A DNA stretch of 8,047 bases, from positions 1-8,047 of the forward strand of contig CAIRNW010000042.1 of assembly GCA_903879995.1 (NCBI GenBank), read 5' to 3'. Below the pieces are notes generated by a model, which saw nothing but the letters and a program-made list of their open reading frames with translations, searched no databases and was not told the DNA's origin. The stretch comes from an uncultured Bacteroidota bacterium. GTDB taxonomy: Bacteria > Bacteroidota > Bacteroidia > Chitinophagales > Chitinophagaceae. Below are positions 1 through 7,254 of the stretch, in pieces. Position 1 is the first letter of the stretch. Each line of letters starts with the position of its first letter. Both the position numbers and the translations under genes were made by a program.

Positions 1-512
1 AAGGTACGGCTCAATAAATCTTGTTGCAATCCCCAAAGCACATAGCTCTGATCTTTGGTATTGTCTACCGCTTTGCTAATTACATAGCGGTCATTCTCAT
101 GCTTGCGAATTTTTGCATAATGTCCGGTAGCAATAAATTCACACCCTAAGGCGTCTGCTCTTTTTAAAAGGGCCCTCCATTTAATGTGTGTGTTACAGAG
201 TACACAGGGGTTGGGGGTTCGTCCGGCCAAATATTCCTCCACAAAATTCTCCACTACAAAATCTCCAAATTCGTCCCGTATATCTAAAATGTAATGTGCA
301 AATCCATGTTCGACCGCAGCTTGTCTTGCATCATTGAATGAATCCAGGTTGCAACAGCCGGTCTCTTTCTTTCCGCCTCCACTTGACGCATAATCCCAGG
401 TTTTCATGGTAATGCCTACCACTTCGTAACCCTCCTGGTGCAATAAAAGGGCAGTAACGGTGCTGTCAATACCACCGCTCATTGCTACCAAAACTTTGCC
501 CTTCTTACTCAT
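1..512 (-). CDS. mnmA: tRNA-specific 2-thiouridylase MnmA, N-terminal part (3' end beyond window)
   Basis: MnmA uses ATP and a relayed sulfur to convert U34 to 2-thiouridine in the wobble position of tRNA-Lys, -Glu and -Gln. The visible 170 residues start MSKKGKVLVAMSGG. The PP-loop ATP-binding motif SGGIDSTV lies at residues 12-19 (the usual form is SGGVDSS). A TGCCNLDSFNDAR block at 51-63 is typical of Bacteroidota homologues. NPCVLCN at 101-107 supplies Cys106, which aligns with the catalytic cysteine of the family. ATGHYA is at 128-133 and DQSYVLW at 154-160. The family is about 360 residues long, so roughly half, including the second catalytic cysteine, lies past the left edge. The start at 512 sits just ahead of the PP-loop, and a -7 promoter box lies 5 nt upstream of it. 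The gene is transcribed divergently from the M14 peptidase across a 67-bp gap. Identification is firm. Confidence 0.96.
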   Translation of the reverse strand, partial: MSKKGKVLVAMSGGIDSTVTALLLHQEGYEVVGITMKTWDYASSGGGKKETGCCNLDSFNDARQAAVEHGFAHYILDIRDEFGDFVVENFVEEYLAGRTPNPCVLCNTHIKWRALLKRADALGCEFIATGHYAKIRKHENDRYVISKAVDNTKDQSYVLWGLQQDLLSRT

Positions 513-517
513 ATTTA

Positions 518-525
518 CAAAGATA
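518..525 (-). promoter_or_regulatory. Bacteroidota-type -7 promoter box for mnmA
   Basis: On the minus strand this reads TATCTTTG, an exact match to the Bacteroidota -7 consensus TAnnTTTG. Only 5 nt separate it from the mnmA ATG, so the transcript probably starts at or within a few bases of the start codon. No clean TTG -33 element is seen; TTA lies at the expected distance of 20 bp. Confidence 0.55.
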
Positions 526-579
526 CGGACGGTCTTTTAAGTGAATAATCTTAACTTGAACACCCTTAAATCAATTGCC

Positions 580-3168
580 ATGCGAAAAGCTATTCTTTTT
601 TTGATTTTTGTTTTAACACTATCAATTGCCCAGGCGCAACCGCTTTCTTATTACCTACCCACGGGAGTAACTTATGACCCTGCTGTTCCTACGCCCGCTC
701 AGATTATACATCATGAAGTAGGTGAGTGGCATGTTACGCATGACAGGTTGGTTAATTATATGCAAGCAGTTGCAAAGGCAGCCCCTGGCCGTATCCGTAT
801 TGAGCAGATGGGTTTTACGTACGAAAAAAGACCACAGTTGCTTTTGATTATTACTTCTCCAAGCAATCATAAAAAATTAAATCAAATACGCGCTCAGCAT
901 TTAGCATTAACTGATCCCGCTGCCCCTGATCCAGATATAGAGAAAATGCCAGCTGTTTGTTGGATTGGACACTCGATACATGGTAATGAGGCAAGTGGTG
1001 CCAATGCATCCTTATTGTCTGCTTATTACTTAGCAGCTGCGCAAGGACCAGCCATTGATCAATTACTGGAGAATACGGTAATTCTTTTTGATCCTTCTTT
1101 TAATCCCGATGGACTTCAACGCTTTTCAACTTGGGCCAACCAGCACAAAAGCAAGAATTTAGTATCCGATCCTAATTCAAGAGAGTATAATGAAGTATGG
1201 CCCGGTGGACGATTTAATCATTATTGGTTTGATTTGAATCGTGATTGGCTACCTGCTGTTCACGTAGAAAGCCAAAACCGATTAAAGTGGTTTCAAGACT
1301 GGAGACCTAATGTGTTTACGGATCATCACGAACAAGGTACCAACGCTACTTTTTTCTTTCAGCCCGGAGTTCCCTCCCGTGTAAATCCGCTTACTCCTTC
1401 TAATAACCAGGTGTTGACAAGTCAGTTAGCTGCTTATCACGCGCAGGTGTTGGATAGCATTGGTTCGTTCTATTTCACTAAGGAGAATTACGATGACTTT
1501 TATTATGGTAAAGGATCAACTTACCCGGATATACATGGCGGTATTGGAATCTTATTTGAGCAAGCCTCTTCAAGAGGGCATCTTCAAGAAACTGTCAATG
1601 GGTATCTATCTTTTCCCGCCACCATTCGTAATCAATTTGTAACGGCACTGTCAACTTTGCGGGGGACGCTTGCGCTACGTAAAGAGCTTTTACAGCATCA
1701 ACGCGACTTTTATAAACAAGCTTCTTCAAGAGCTGCTGCTTATGCTGTCAAAGGGTATGTGGTAGGGGATAAACAAGATCCCGTTCGACTAAGAGAGTTT
1801 GCTCAATTATTACAACGGCATCAAATTAAAATTTACAGTGTCCCTGGTACTATGGCCGACAAACAGTTTCCAACATCCAGTTCCATCCTCGTGCCATTAG
1901 ATCAGCCGCAGCATACTTTGATTCGTGCCATTTTTGAAAAAACGTTAACCTATCAGGATAGTTTGTTTTATGATATCACTGCTTGGACCTTGCCCTTGGC
2001 CTATGGTCTTGATTTTAAAGAACTGAATGTAGTTAGCCTTGCTGGTGCACAACAAATGCCAGATTTATTCAATGAAAAGTCTTTTTTATTTACAACTCAA
2101 AGTGAATTCAGCCTTCCTAAAAATGCAGTGGCCATCTTATTGGAATGGGGTGATCTCTATGCGCCCGCAGCACTTAATCAATTGCTAAAGGCAGATGTAT
2201 TGGTCAAAGTAGCCACGCAGCCCATCCGGATACAAACCAATAACGAGATTCGTTCGTTTGGGTATGGATCCTTGTTAATTCCTGTTCGTCAGGAAAAAAT
2301 AAATGCAGTTGAGCTGGAAAAATTAGTGGATGATCTTGTTGCAAAGTATGGTGTACGCGCCCATGCAGTAGCTACTGGTTATTCAAGTGCTGGTGTAGAT
2401 CTGGGAAGTAATAAATTTATGGTCCTGCAAAAACCTGCCGTTGCTTTGATAACAGGAGCGGGAGTTAATGCAACGGATGCCGGAGAAGTATGGCATTTAT
2501 TGGATCAGCGAATGGACATGCAGTTAACCCATCTGGAACCTTCTGTTTTACGTCGGGCAGATTTGAGCCGGTATTCTACCATAATTATGACGGGTGGATC
2601 TTACTCAGATTTGGATAAGGATAAATTGAAGAATTGGGTACAAGCGGGTGGAACTTTAATTGCCACGGAGGAGGCGGTTGCCTGGGCAGCACAGCAAGGG
2701 ATTTCCAGCGCTACCTTCAAGCGTCCTCGTTCCATTACAGACAGTACACAATTCAGGCCTTACGAGACAAGAGACGAAGTAAGTGGGGCGCAACAAGTTC
2801 GTGGAGCCATCCTCGGCGCCACCTACGATGCGTCTCATCCACTTGCATTTGGCTATTCCTTGCCTGTTGTTTCCCTGTTCAAGGCCAATCGAATATTCCT
2901 GGAGAAAAGCAAGAATCCTTATGCTACTCCATTTGTTTATGGAAAGCAGCCTTTGCAAAGTGGCTGGATGAGCAAGGAAAATAAAGATGCAGTGGCCGGT
3001 ACTGCAGCAGTTACCGTGAGTCAGTTGGGAAATGGTCGGGTTATCAATATTGCGGATAATCCTAATTTTCGCGCCTACTGGTTAGGAGGAGCAAAATTAT
3101 TTCTCAATGCTATCTTTTTTGGCTCTATTATTGATCCATCCAGCGCACGTGTGGGCAACTCTGAATAA
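580..3168 (+). CDS. Secreted M14-family zinc metallopeptidase with C-terminal GATase1-like domain
   Basis: An 862-residue exported peptidase of the zinc carboxypeptidase (M14) superfamily. Residues 1-19 form a Sec signal peptide (MRK, then a hydrophobic core, then AQA before the predicted cleavage) with no lipobox, so the protein is likely periplasmic or secreted. The catalytic domain spans roughly residues 40-365. The zinc motif HxxE is in HGNE (His134, Glu137), NPDG is at 175-178, and NRDW is at 220-223 with the substrate-binding Arg221. DHHEQG at 248-253 supplies the third zinc ligand, probably His250. The general-base Glu is probably Glu327 in ILFEQASSRG. All catalytic positions appear intact. 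Residues about 620-705 resemble a class I glutamine amidotransferase-like (flavodoxin-like) fold, with ALITGAGVNATDAGE followed by TIIMTGGSYSDL and AGGTLIATEE, but no nucleophile cysteine is visible. The ATG at 580 is chosen because the signal peptide begins there; an in-frame GTG at 541 would add 13 residues ahead of it. The substrate is unknown; proteins of this layout are common in Bacteroidota and generally uncharacterised. Confidence 0.9.
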   Translation: MRKAILFLIFVLTLSIAQAQPLSYYLPTGVTYDPAVPTPAQIIHHEVGEWHVTHDRLVNYMQAVAKAAPGRIRIEQMGFTYEKRPQLLLIITSPSNHKKLNQIRAQHLALTDPAAPDPDIEKMPAVCWIGHSIHGNEASGANASLLSAYYLAAAQGPAIDQLLENTVILFDPSFNPDGLQRFSTWANQHKSKNLVSDPNSREYNEVWPGGRFNHYWFDLNRDWLPAVHVESQNRLKWFQDWRPNVFTDHHEQGTNATFFFQPGVPSRVNPLTPSNNQVLTSQLAAYHAQVLDSIGSFYFTKENYDDFYYGKGSTYPDIHGGIGILFEQASSRGHLQETVNGYLSFPATIRNQFVTALSTLRGTLALRKELLQHQRDFYKQASSRAAAYAVKGYVVGDKQDPVRLREFAQLLQRHQIKIYSVPGTMADKQFPTSSSILVPLDQPQHTLIRAIFEKTLTYQDSLFYDITAWTLPLAYGLDFKELNVVSLAGAQQMPDLFNEKSFLFTTQSEFSLPKNAVAILLEWGDLYAPAALNQLLKADVLVKVATQPIRIQTNNEIRSFGYGSLLIPVRQEKINAVELEKLVDDLVAKYGVRAHAVATGYSSAGVDLGSNKFMVLQKPAVALITGAGVNATDAGEVWHLLDQRMDMQLTHLEPSVLRRADLSRYSTIIMTGGSYSDLDKDKLKNWVQAGGTLIATEEAVAWAAQQGISSATFKRPRSITDSTQFRPYETRDEVSGAQQVRGAILGATYDASHPLAFGYSLPVVSLFKANRIFLEKSKNPYATPFVYGKQPLQSGWMSKENKDAVAGTAAVTVSQLGNGRVINIADNPNFRAYWLGGAKLFLNAIFFGSIIDPSSARVGNSE

Positions 3169-3185
3169 GTTTTTTCAACCAACCC

Positions 3186-3216
3186 TTGCGGATCCATTGA
3201 ATTCAGAGTAATTTAG
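3186..3216 (+). promoter_or_regulatory. Possible ssb promoter
   Basis: TTG at 3186-3188 is followed after 20 bp by TAATTTAG at 3209-3216, one mismatch from the Bacteroidota -7 consensus TAnnTTTG. Transcription would begin near 3222, about 30 nt ahead of the ssb ATG. The octamer AATTTAGT occurs twice here (3210-3217 and 3227-3234); its meaning is unclear. The assignment is weak because of the mismatch. Confidence 0.3.
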
Positions 3217-3252
3217 TTGTTCAATCAATTTAGTAACCATAAAACGAGCACT

Positions 3253-3672
3253 ATGATTAAAATGCAAGTCATCGGGAATTTGGGTAAAGATTGTGTGGTA
3301 AACACGGTCAATGGTAAAAATGTCATCAACTTCACTGTCGCCCACACTGAAAGGTATCGGGACAGCCAAGGAAACCAACAGGAAAAAACAACCTGGGTGG
3401 ACTGCGCTTACTGGACCGATCGTACCGGTATTTCACAATACCTGGTAAAAGGCAAACAAGTTTATGTAGAGGGACAGCCAGAGGCAAGATCTTTTCAACG
3501 CAATGATGGTACACCTGGAGCCTCTCTTTCTCTTCGAGTAAGAGATGTGCAATTGCTGGGTGGAAGAGGGGAAGCTGGATCTGCTGGCGGTTATGCTGCT
3601 ACTGGTCAATCAGCTGCTTCACTTTCTGGCGCACCGGATAATACCGACGAGCCAGATGATCTACCTTTCTAA
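3253..3672 (+). CDS. ssb: Single-stranded DNA-binding protein
   Basis: SSB coats single-stranded DNA during replication, recombination and repair and recruits partner proteins through its C-terminal tip. The protein has 139 residues. An OB-fold spans about 1-103, starting MIKMQVIGNLGKDC, with the aromatic residues Trp48 and Trp54 placed as expected for DNA stacking. A Gly/Ala/Ser-rich flexible linker covers about 104-130. The acidic tip ends in DDLPF, the Bacteroidota form of the canonical DDIPF protein-interaction peptide. The ATG at 3253 is chosen because it begins the conserved OB-fold; an in-frame TTG at 3217 would add 12 residues with no family support. The gene lies 84 bp after the M14 peptidase on the same strand, and a strong terminator follows it, so it may be expressed alone or as the end of that transcript. 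Confidence 0.96.
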   Translation: MIKMQVIGNLGKDCVVNTVNGKNVINFTVAHTERYRDSQGNQQEKTTWVDCAYWTDRTGISQYLVKGKQVYVEGQPEARSFQRNDGTPGASLSLRVRDVQLLGGRGEAGSAGGYAATGQSAASLSGAPDNTDEPDDLPF

Positions 3673-3701
3673 GCTGAACGATCATTGTAATCGATTCCAG
3701 T

Positions 3702-3730
3702 GCCCCGGCCTTTTGCCGGGGCTTTTTTTT
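3702..3730 (+). terminator. Intrinsic terminator after ssb
   Basis: A perfect 8-bp GC-rich stem, GCCCCGGC (3702-3709) with GCCGGGGC (3715-3722), closes a CTTTT loop and is followed by eight T residues (3723-3730). This is a textbook Rho-independent terminator, 29 nt after the ssb stop. Its T-tract runs directly into the -7 box of the next gene. Confidence 0.93.
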
Positions 3731-3739
3731 GTTTCTTTG
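3713..3739 (+). promoter_or_regulatory. Probable promoter of the Ldh-family gene, overlapping the ssb terminator
   Basis: TTTCTTTG at 3732-3739 differs from the -7 consensus TAnnTTTG at one position and ends 3 nt before the ATG at 3743. A TTG at 3713-3715, in the terminator loop and the start of its 3' arm, lies 16 bp upstream of the box, somewhat closer than ideal for a -33 element. If correct, the mRNA is leaderless or nearly so. The exact boxes are an inference. Confidence 0.4.
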
Positions 3740-3742
3740 CGT

Positions 3743-4825
3743 ATGGCAGTTTTAAAATTCTCTCACGCACAATTGCGTCAGTTTGCTATTTCTGTTTTTA
3801 AAAAAATGAATTGCTCTGACGCGCATGCCCAATTAGCTGCGGATGCATTGTTAGCTGCAGATCTGAGAGGAATTGACTCGCATGGTATTGCTCGCCTAAG
3901 TGGCTATGTACGTTTATGGGAAGTGCAACGTGTCAATGCAACTCCAACAATGAGAGTTTTACATGAAACACCCTCTACTGCCGTGTTAGATGGTGATCAG
4001 GGATTAGGATTGGTGGTTGCGCAAGAGGCAATGAACATTGCTATTGCTAAAGCAGAAAAAGTGGGAACAGGTTGGGTCAGTGTTCAAAACAGTAATCACT
4101 TTGGGATAGCGGGCTATCATGCCATGCTTGCATTGAAACATGATATGATAGGCATTGCAATGACCAATGCCAGTCCGCTGGTGGCGCCCACGTTTTCTAT
4201 TGATAAAATGCTGGGCACAAATCCTATTGCGGTGGCTGCACCTGCAGGAAATCAGCCTCCGTTTGTAGCAGACTTAGCTACTACTACAGCTGCTAATGGT
4301 AAGTTGGAGATATTACAACGAAAAAATCAGGAAACACCAGCAGGGTGGGTACAGGATCAATTGGGTAACCCTTCCACAGATGCCCATATTTTAAAAAAAG
4401 GGGGTGCTTTACTTCCGCTTGGTAGCGATCGTGACCATGGCTCTCATAAGGGTTATGCATTGGGTGCAATAGTTGATTTATTTTCTGCATTATTGAGCGG
4501 CGCTAACTATGCACCCTGGGTGCCTCCCTTTCCTGCCTATGTTCCTATGCCGACTCAACAACCCGGTAAAGGAATTGGTCATTTTTTAGGAGCCATGCGT
4601 ATTGATGCATTCCGTCCTGCAGATGCATTCAAAAAAGATATGGATCATTGGATTGAAGGTTTTAGAAATGCAACACCCGTGGAAGGGCAATCGAAGGTGC
4701 TGGTTCCCGGCGATCCTGAGCGATTAGCAGAGAAAGAACGTATGCAAGAAGGAATACCACTTCATGAAATAGTGATCCAAGATCTTCAGGCATTAGGGCA
4801 GCGATTTGAGCTACCTTTTGAATAG
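3743..4825 (+). CDS. Malate/L-lactate dehydrogenase-family (Ldh family, PF02615-like) oxidoreductase
   Basis: A 360-residue NAD(P)-dependent oxidoreductase of the family that includes malate, L-sulfolactate, ureidoglycolate and delta1-piperideine-2-carboxylate dehydrogenases, which reduce 2-oxo acids or imino acids. This family has its own fold, unrelated to the classical Rossmann lactate dehydrogenases. Family hallmarks are intact. DLRGIDSHGIAR at 40-51 contains the probable catalytic His47. NSNHFGIAGYHA is at 116-127, LGTNPIAVAAP at 157-167, and PAGWVQDQLGNPSTDA at 199-214. GSHKGYALG at 233-241, GHFLGAMRID at 279-288 and the terminal PGDPERLAEKER at 322-333 complete the set. The start at 3743 is chosen because the family N-terminus (MAVLKFSHAQLRQF) begins there; reading further upstream in frame only enters ssb and the terminator. 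Substrate cannot be told from sequence, and nothing in the neighbourhood names a pathway. It is separated from ssb by the terminator and from the aspartate kinase gene by 56 bp. Confidence 0.92.
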   Translation: MAVLKFSHAQLRQFAISVFKKMNCSDAHAQLAADALLAADLRGIDSHGIARLSGYVRLWEVQRVNATPTMRVLHETPSTAVLDGDQGLGLVVAQEAMNIAIAKAEKVGTGWVSVQNSNHFGIAGYHAMLALKHDMIGIAMTNASPLVAPTFSIDKMLGTNPIAVAAPAGNQPPFVADLATTTAANGKLEILQRKNQETPAGWVQDQLGNPSTDAHILKKGGALLPLGSDRDHGSHKGYALGAIVDLFSALLSGANYAPWVPPFPAYVPMPTQQPGKGIGHFLGAMRIDAFRPADAFKKDMDHWIEGFRNATPVEGQSKVLVPGDPERLAEKERMQEGIPLHEIVIQDLQALGQRFELPFE

Positions 4826-4835
4826 AGACCTTCCT

Positions 4836-4843
4836 TACCTTCG
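4836..4843 (+). promoter_or_regulatory. Possible -7 box for the aspartate kinase gene
   Basis: TACCTTCG is one mismatch from TAnnTTTG and lies 10 nt after the dehydrogenase stop codon. It would give a leader of about 30 nt before the ATG at 4882. A TTG at 4818-4820 is only 15 bp upstream, closer than usual. The gene may instead be co-transcribed with the dehydrogenase gene. Confidence 0.3.
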
Positions 4844-4881
4844 TGCCGCTTGCCAGCCTAAATTATAATTGTTTATTGTCT

Positions 4882-6204
4882 ATGAAAGTGATGAAATTTG
4901 GCGGCACCAGTGTGGGCCGTCCCGAAAGAATGAAACAAGTGGCTACGCTGGTTACACAACAGGAGGAGCCTGTGCTTGTGGTATTGTCTGCACTAGCAGG
5001 AACAACCAATTCATTGGTGGAAATCGGAAACTTTTTAGCAGCCGGGAAAAAACAAGAGGCTGCACAAATAATCGATCAATTAGAAAAACACTATCATTCT
5101 TTTGTGGAGCAACTTGTGTCTGGAAAAGAAGCCAGGCAAGATGCTTCCCAAATTTTGGAGGAGCATTTTGGTTTTTTGCGAATCATTCAACGTATTTCTT
5201 TCAGCGAGGCTCTTCGTCGAGATATATTAGCGCAGGGCGAACTGCTCTCTACCAAACTTTTTGGTGTTTATTGTAGTGAAAACAAGTTGAGTCATGCGTT
5301 GCTTCCTGCCTTAGATTTTATGATTTTGGACGAACAAGATGAGCCTGCAGTTTCTGTAATCAGCACCCGTCTAAAAGCACTGGTAGAAGCCAATGCAGAT
5401 AAAAAATTATTAATTACACAGGGCTATATCTGTCGAAACAGCAAAGGGGAGGTTGATAATTTGAAAAGAGGAGGAAGTGATTATACAGCCTCGCTGGTAG
5501 CTGCGGCGGCTGGGGCCTCTGTTTGTGAAATATGGACAGATATTGACGGAATGCACAACAATGATCCGCGGGTAGTAGAAAAAACATTTCCAGTTGAACA
5601 ATTAAGCTTCGATGAAGCAGCTGAGCTTGCGTACTTCGGTGCAAAAATTCTTCATCCGGCTTCAATTTGGCCTGCGCAACAATTCCAGGTTCCTGTTCGT
5701 CTGTTAAATACCATGGAGCCTAGGGCTAAGGGTACTTTGATCAGTTCATTGCCTGCAGCTCCCGGGGTAAAAGCAGTGGCAGCAAAAGATAATATCATTG
5801 CCATCCGTATCAAAAGCAGCCGCATGTTACTAGCCTACGGATTTTTAAGAAAGATTTTTGAAGTGTTTGAAAAGTATCGGACACCTATTGATATGATCAC
5901 AACCTCAGAGGTGGCTGTTTCATTGACGATCGATACGGATCAGCACCTTGCTGCAATTTTAGAGGAGTTGTCACCCTTCGGACATGTAGAAGTAGACCGA
6001 GAGCAAACGATTGTTTCGTTAGTAGGTTTTGAGATTACTACTACGCCCGCCATACTATCCAATCTGGCCTTAGCAGTTAAAGAAATTCCGGTAAGAATGA
6101 TTAGTTATGGAGGTAGCCCGCATAACATAAGTTTGTTAGTACCGGCCACCGCAAAAACAAAATTGCTGCAACAGCTGAATAAGGAAATATTTGGACTAAG
6201 CTGA
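4882..6204 (+). CDS. lysC: Monofunctional aspartate kinase (LysC / AK III type)
   Basis: It phosphorylates L-aspartate to 4-phospho-L-aspartate, the first step towards lysine, diaminopimelate, threonine and methionine. The 440-residue protein begins MKVMKFGGTSVGR, with the nucleotide-binding KFGGTS at 5-10. NLKRGGSDYTAS at 193-204, TDIDGMHNNDPR at 219-230 and ELAYFGAKILHP at 248-259 complete the kinase domain. Two C-terminal ACT domains follow, at about 305-370 and 376-440. The segment MITTSEVAVSLTID at 338-351 and VRMISYGGSPHN at 404-415 resemble the regulatory domain of Escherichia coli LysC, which suggests feedback inhibition by lysine; that is inference from family resemblance. There is no fused homoserine dehydrogenase. 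The ATG at 4882 is chosen because the conserved N-terminus starts there; a GTG at 4843 would add 13 unconserved residues, and the ATG at 4891 is a close alternative. No lysine riboswitch is apparent in the 56-bp upstream gap. Its stop abuts the stop of convergent queA. Confidence 0.94.
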   Translation: MKVMKFGGTSVGRPERMKQVATLVTQQEEPVLVVLSALAGTTNSLVEIGNFLAAGKKQEAAQIIDQLEKHYHSFVEQLVSGKEARQDASQILEEHFGFLRIIQRISFSEALRRDILAQGELLSTKLFGVYCSENKLSHALLPALDFMILDEQDEPAVSVISTRLKALVEANADKKLLITQGYICRNSKGEVDNLKRGGSDYTASLVAAAAGASVCEIWTDIDGMHNNDPRVVEKTFPVEQLSFDEAAELAYFGAKILHPASIWPAQQFQVPVRLLNTMEPRAKGTLISSLPAAPGVKAVAAKDNIIAIRIKSSRMLLAYGFLRKIFEVFEKYRTPIDMITTSEVAVSLTIDTDQHLAAILEELSPFGHVEVDREQTIVSLVGFEITTTPAILSNLALAVKEIPVRMISYGGSPHNISLLVPATAKTKLLQQLNKEIFGLS

Positions 6205-7254
6205 TTAGATAATCAACAAAGCATCGCCGTAACTGAAGAAGCGGTACTTATCCTTAATAGCTTTTTTGTAGGCCTCCATAGTCAATTCATATCCTGCAAA
6301 CGCACAGGTCATGATCAGCAAGCTGGTCTTTGGAAGATGGAAATTGGTTACCAGTGCATCTGCGATATTAAAATCATAGGGAGGATGAATAAACATATTC
6401 GTCCAACCTTCAGAAGGCTTTAAAAATTTCTGAGCTGTAAAAGAGGATTCCATTGCACGCATGGTGGTGGTGCCAATAGAACAAACACGGTGACCATACT
6501 CTTTTGCACGGTTTACGATCTTGCAGGCAGTATCTTCGATCCGGTAATACTCTGCGTCCATTTTATGTTTGCTCAGGTCCTCTACTTCAATGGGACGGAA
6601 TGTGCCCAAGCCAGTATGAAGCGTAACTTCTGCAAAACGAATTCCTTTTATCTCCAGACGTTTGATCAACTCCCGGCTAAAGTGTAAACCCGCAGTAGGG
6701 GCAGCAACGGCACCCTCATGCTTTGCATAAACAGTTTGGTAGCGTTCTTTATCTTCCTCGTCTGGTTTACGCTTTATGTATTTTGGTAGCGGAGTCTCGC
6801 CCAGTTTTTCCAGTTGCGCTCTAAAGCTAGCTTCATCACCCTCCCATAAAAAACGAATGGTTCTTCCACGGCTGGTGGTGTTGTCAATTACTTCAGCAAC
6901 CAGATCTTCATCATCTCCAAAATAAAGTTTGTTTCCTACTCTTATTTTACGAGCCGGGTCTACAATCACATCCCAAAGGCGATTGGGCCTGTTCAATTCT
7001 CTGAGCAGGAATACTTCGATTTTAGCTCCCGTCTTCTCTTTTCTCCCGTACATGCGGGCGGGGAAAACCTTGGTGTTATTTACTACAAAACAATCCTTGT
7101 CATCAAAATAATCCATGATGTCGCGGAAATGTTTGTTTTCAATTACACCCGTGTGACGGTGAACCACCATCAAGCGGGAGTCCTCTCTTTTTTTTGCAGG
7201 TGTCTGCGCGATAAGATTGAGAGGCAAATCAAAACGGAATTGCGAAAGCTTCAT
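6205..7254 (-). CDS. queA: S-adenosylmethionine:tRNA ribosyltransferase-isomerase QueA
   Basis: QueA transfers and isomerises the ribosyl group of S-adenosylmethionine onto 7-aminomethyl-7-deazaguanine at position 34 of tRNAs with GUN anticodons. This forms epoxyqueuosine and releases adenine and methionine, the penultimate step of queuosine synthesis. The 349-residue length is normal for the family. Conserved blocks read in order are [17 protein letters not shown] (56-72), [11 protein letters not shown] (183-193), [11 protein letters not shown] (212-222), [10 protein letters not shown] (261-270), [16 protein letters not shown] (300-315), FAGYE (319-323) and [12 protein letters not shown] (337-348). 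The ATG at 7254 begins the typical [11 protein letters not shown] start. No Shine-Dalgarno sequence precedes it. It lies downstream of amn on the same strand with its own likely promoter at 7375-7405 and an unusual leader of about 115 nt. Its stop touches that of lysC. Confidence 0.97.
   Translation of the reverse strand: MKLSQFRFDLPLNLIAQTPAKKREDSRLMVVHRHTGVIENKHFRDIMDYFDDKDCFVVNNTKVFPARMYGRKEKTGAKIEVFLLRELNRPNRLWDVIVDPARKIRVGNKLYFGDDEDLVAEVIDNTTSRGRTIRFLWEGDEASFRAQLEKLGETPLPKYIKRKPDEEDKERYQTVYAKHEGAVAAPTAGLHFSRELIKRLEIKGIRFAEVTLHTGLGTFRPIEVEDLSKHKMDAEYYRIEDTACKIVNRAKEYGHRVCSIGTTTMRAMESSFTAQKFLKPSEGWTNMFIHPPYDFNIADALVTNFHLPKTSLLIMTCAFAGYELTMEAYKKAIKDKYRFFSYGDALLII

Noticed and set aside
1565..1577. 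Inverted repeat CCTCTT-C-AAGAGG
   Set aside because: It lies in codons for the conserved ASSRG segment next to the probable catalytic Glu and has a one-base centre, so it is explained by coding constraint.
2634..2984. Long overlapping open frames on both strands inside the peptidase gene
   Set aside because: They are shadows of a well-supported 862-residue coding sequence and contain no recognisable domains.
3545..3742. In-frame 66-residue upstream extension of the dehydrogenase reading frame
   Set aside because: It overlaps the end of ssb and reads through the terminator hairpin. The family N-terminus begins at the ATG at 3743.
4609..4632. Nonamer GATGCATTC repeated twice within 24 bp
   Set aside because: Both copies lie inside the dehydrogenase coding sequence and encode the similar peptides DAFRP and DAFKK; likely coincidental.
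4826..4881. Lysine riboswitch or leader-peptide attenuator ahead of lysC
   Set aside because: The 56-bp gap is far too short for a lysine riboswitch, and no start codon followed by a lysine-rich peptide is seen.
6202..6215. Inverted repeat TGATT-AGAT-AATCA as a bidirectional terminator for lysC and queA
   Set aside because: The stem is five AT-rich base pairs with no T-tract on either strand, too weak to call.
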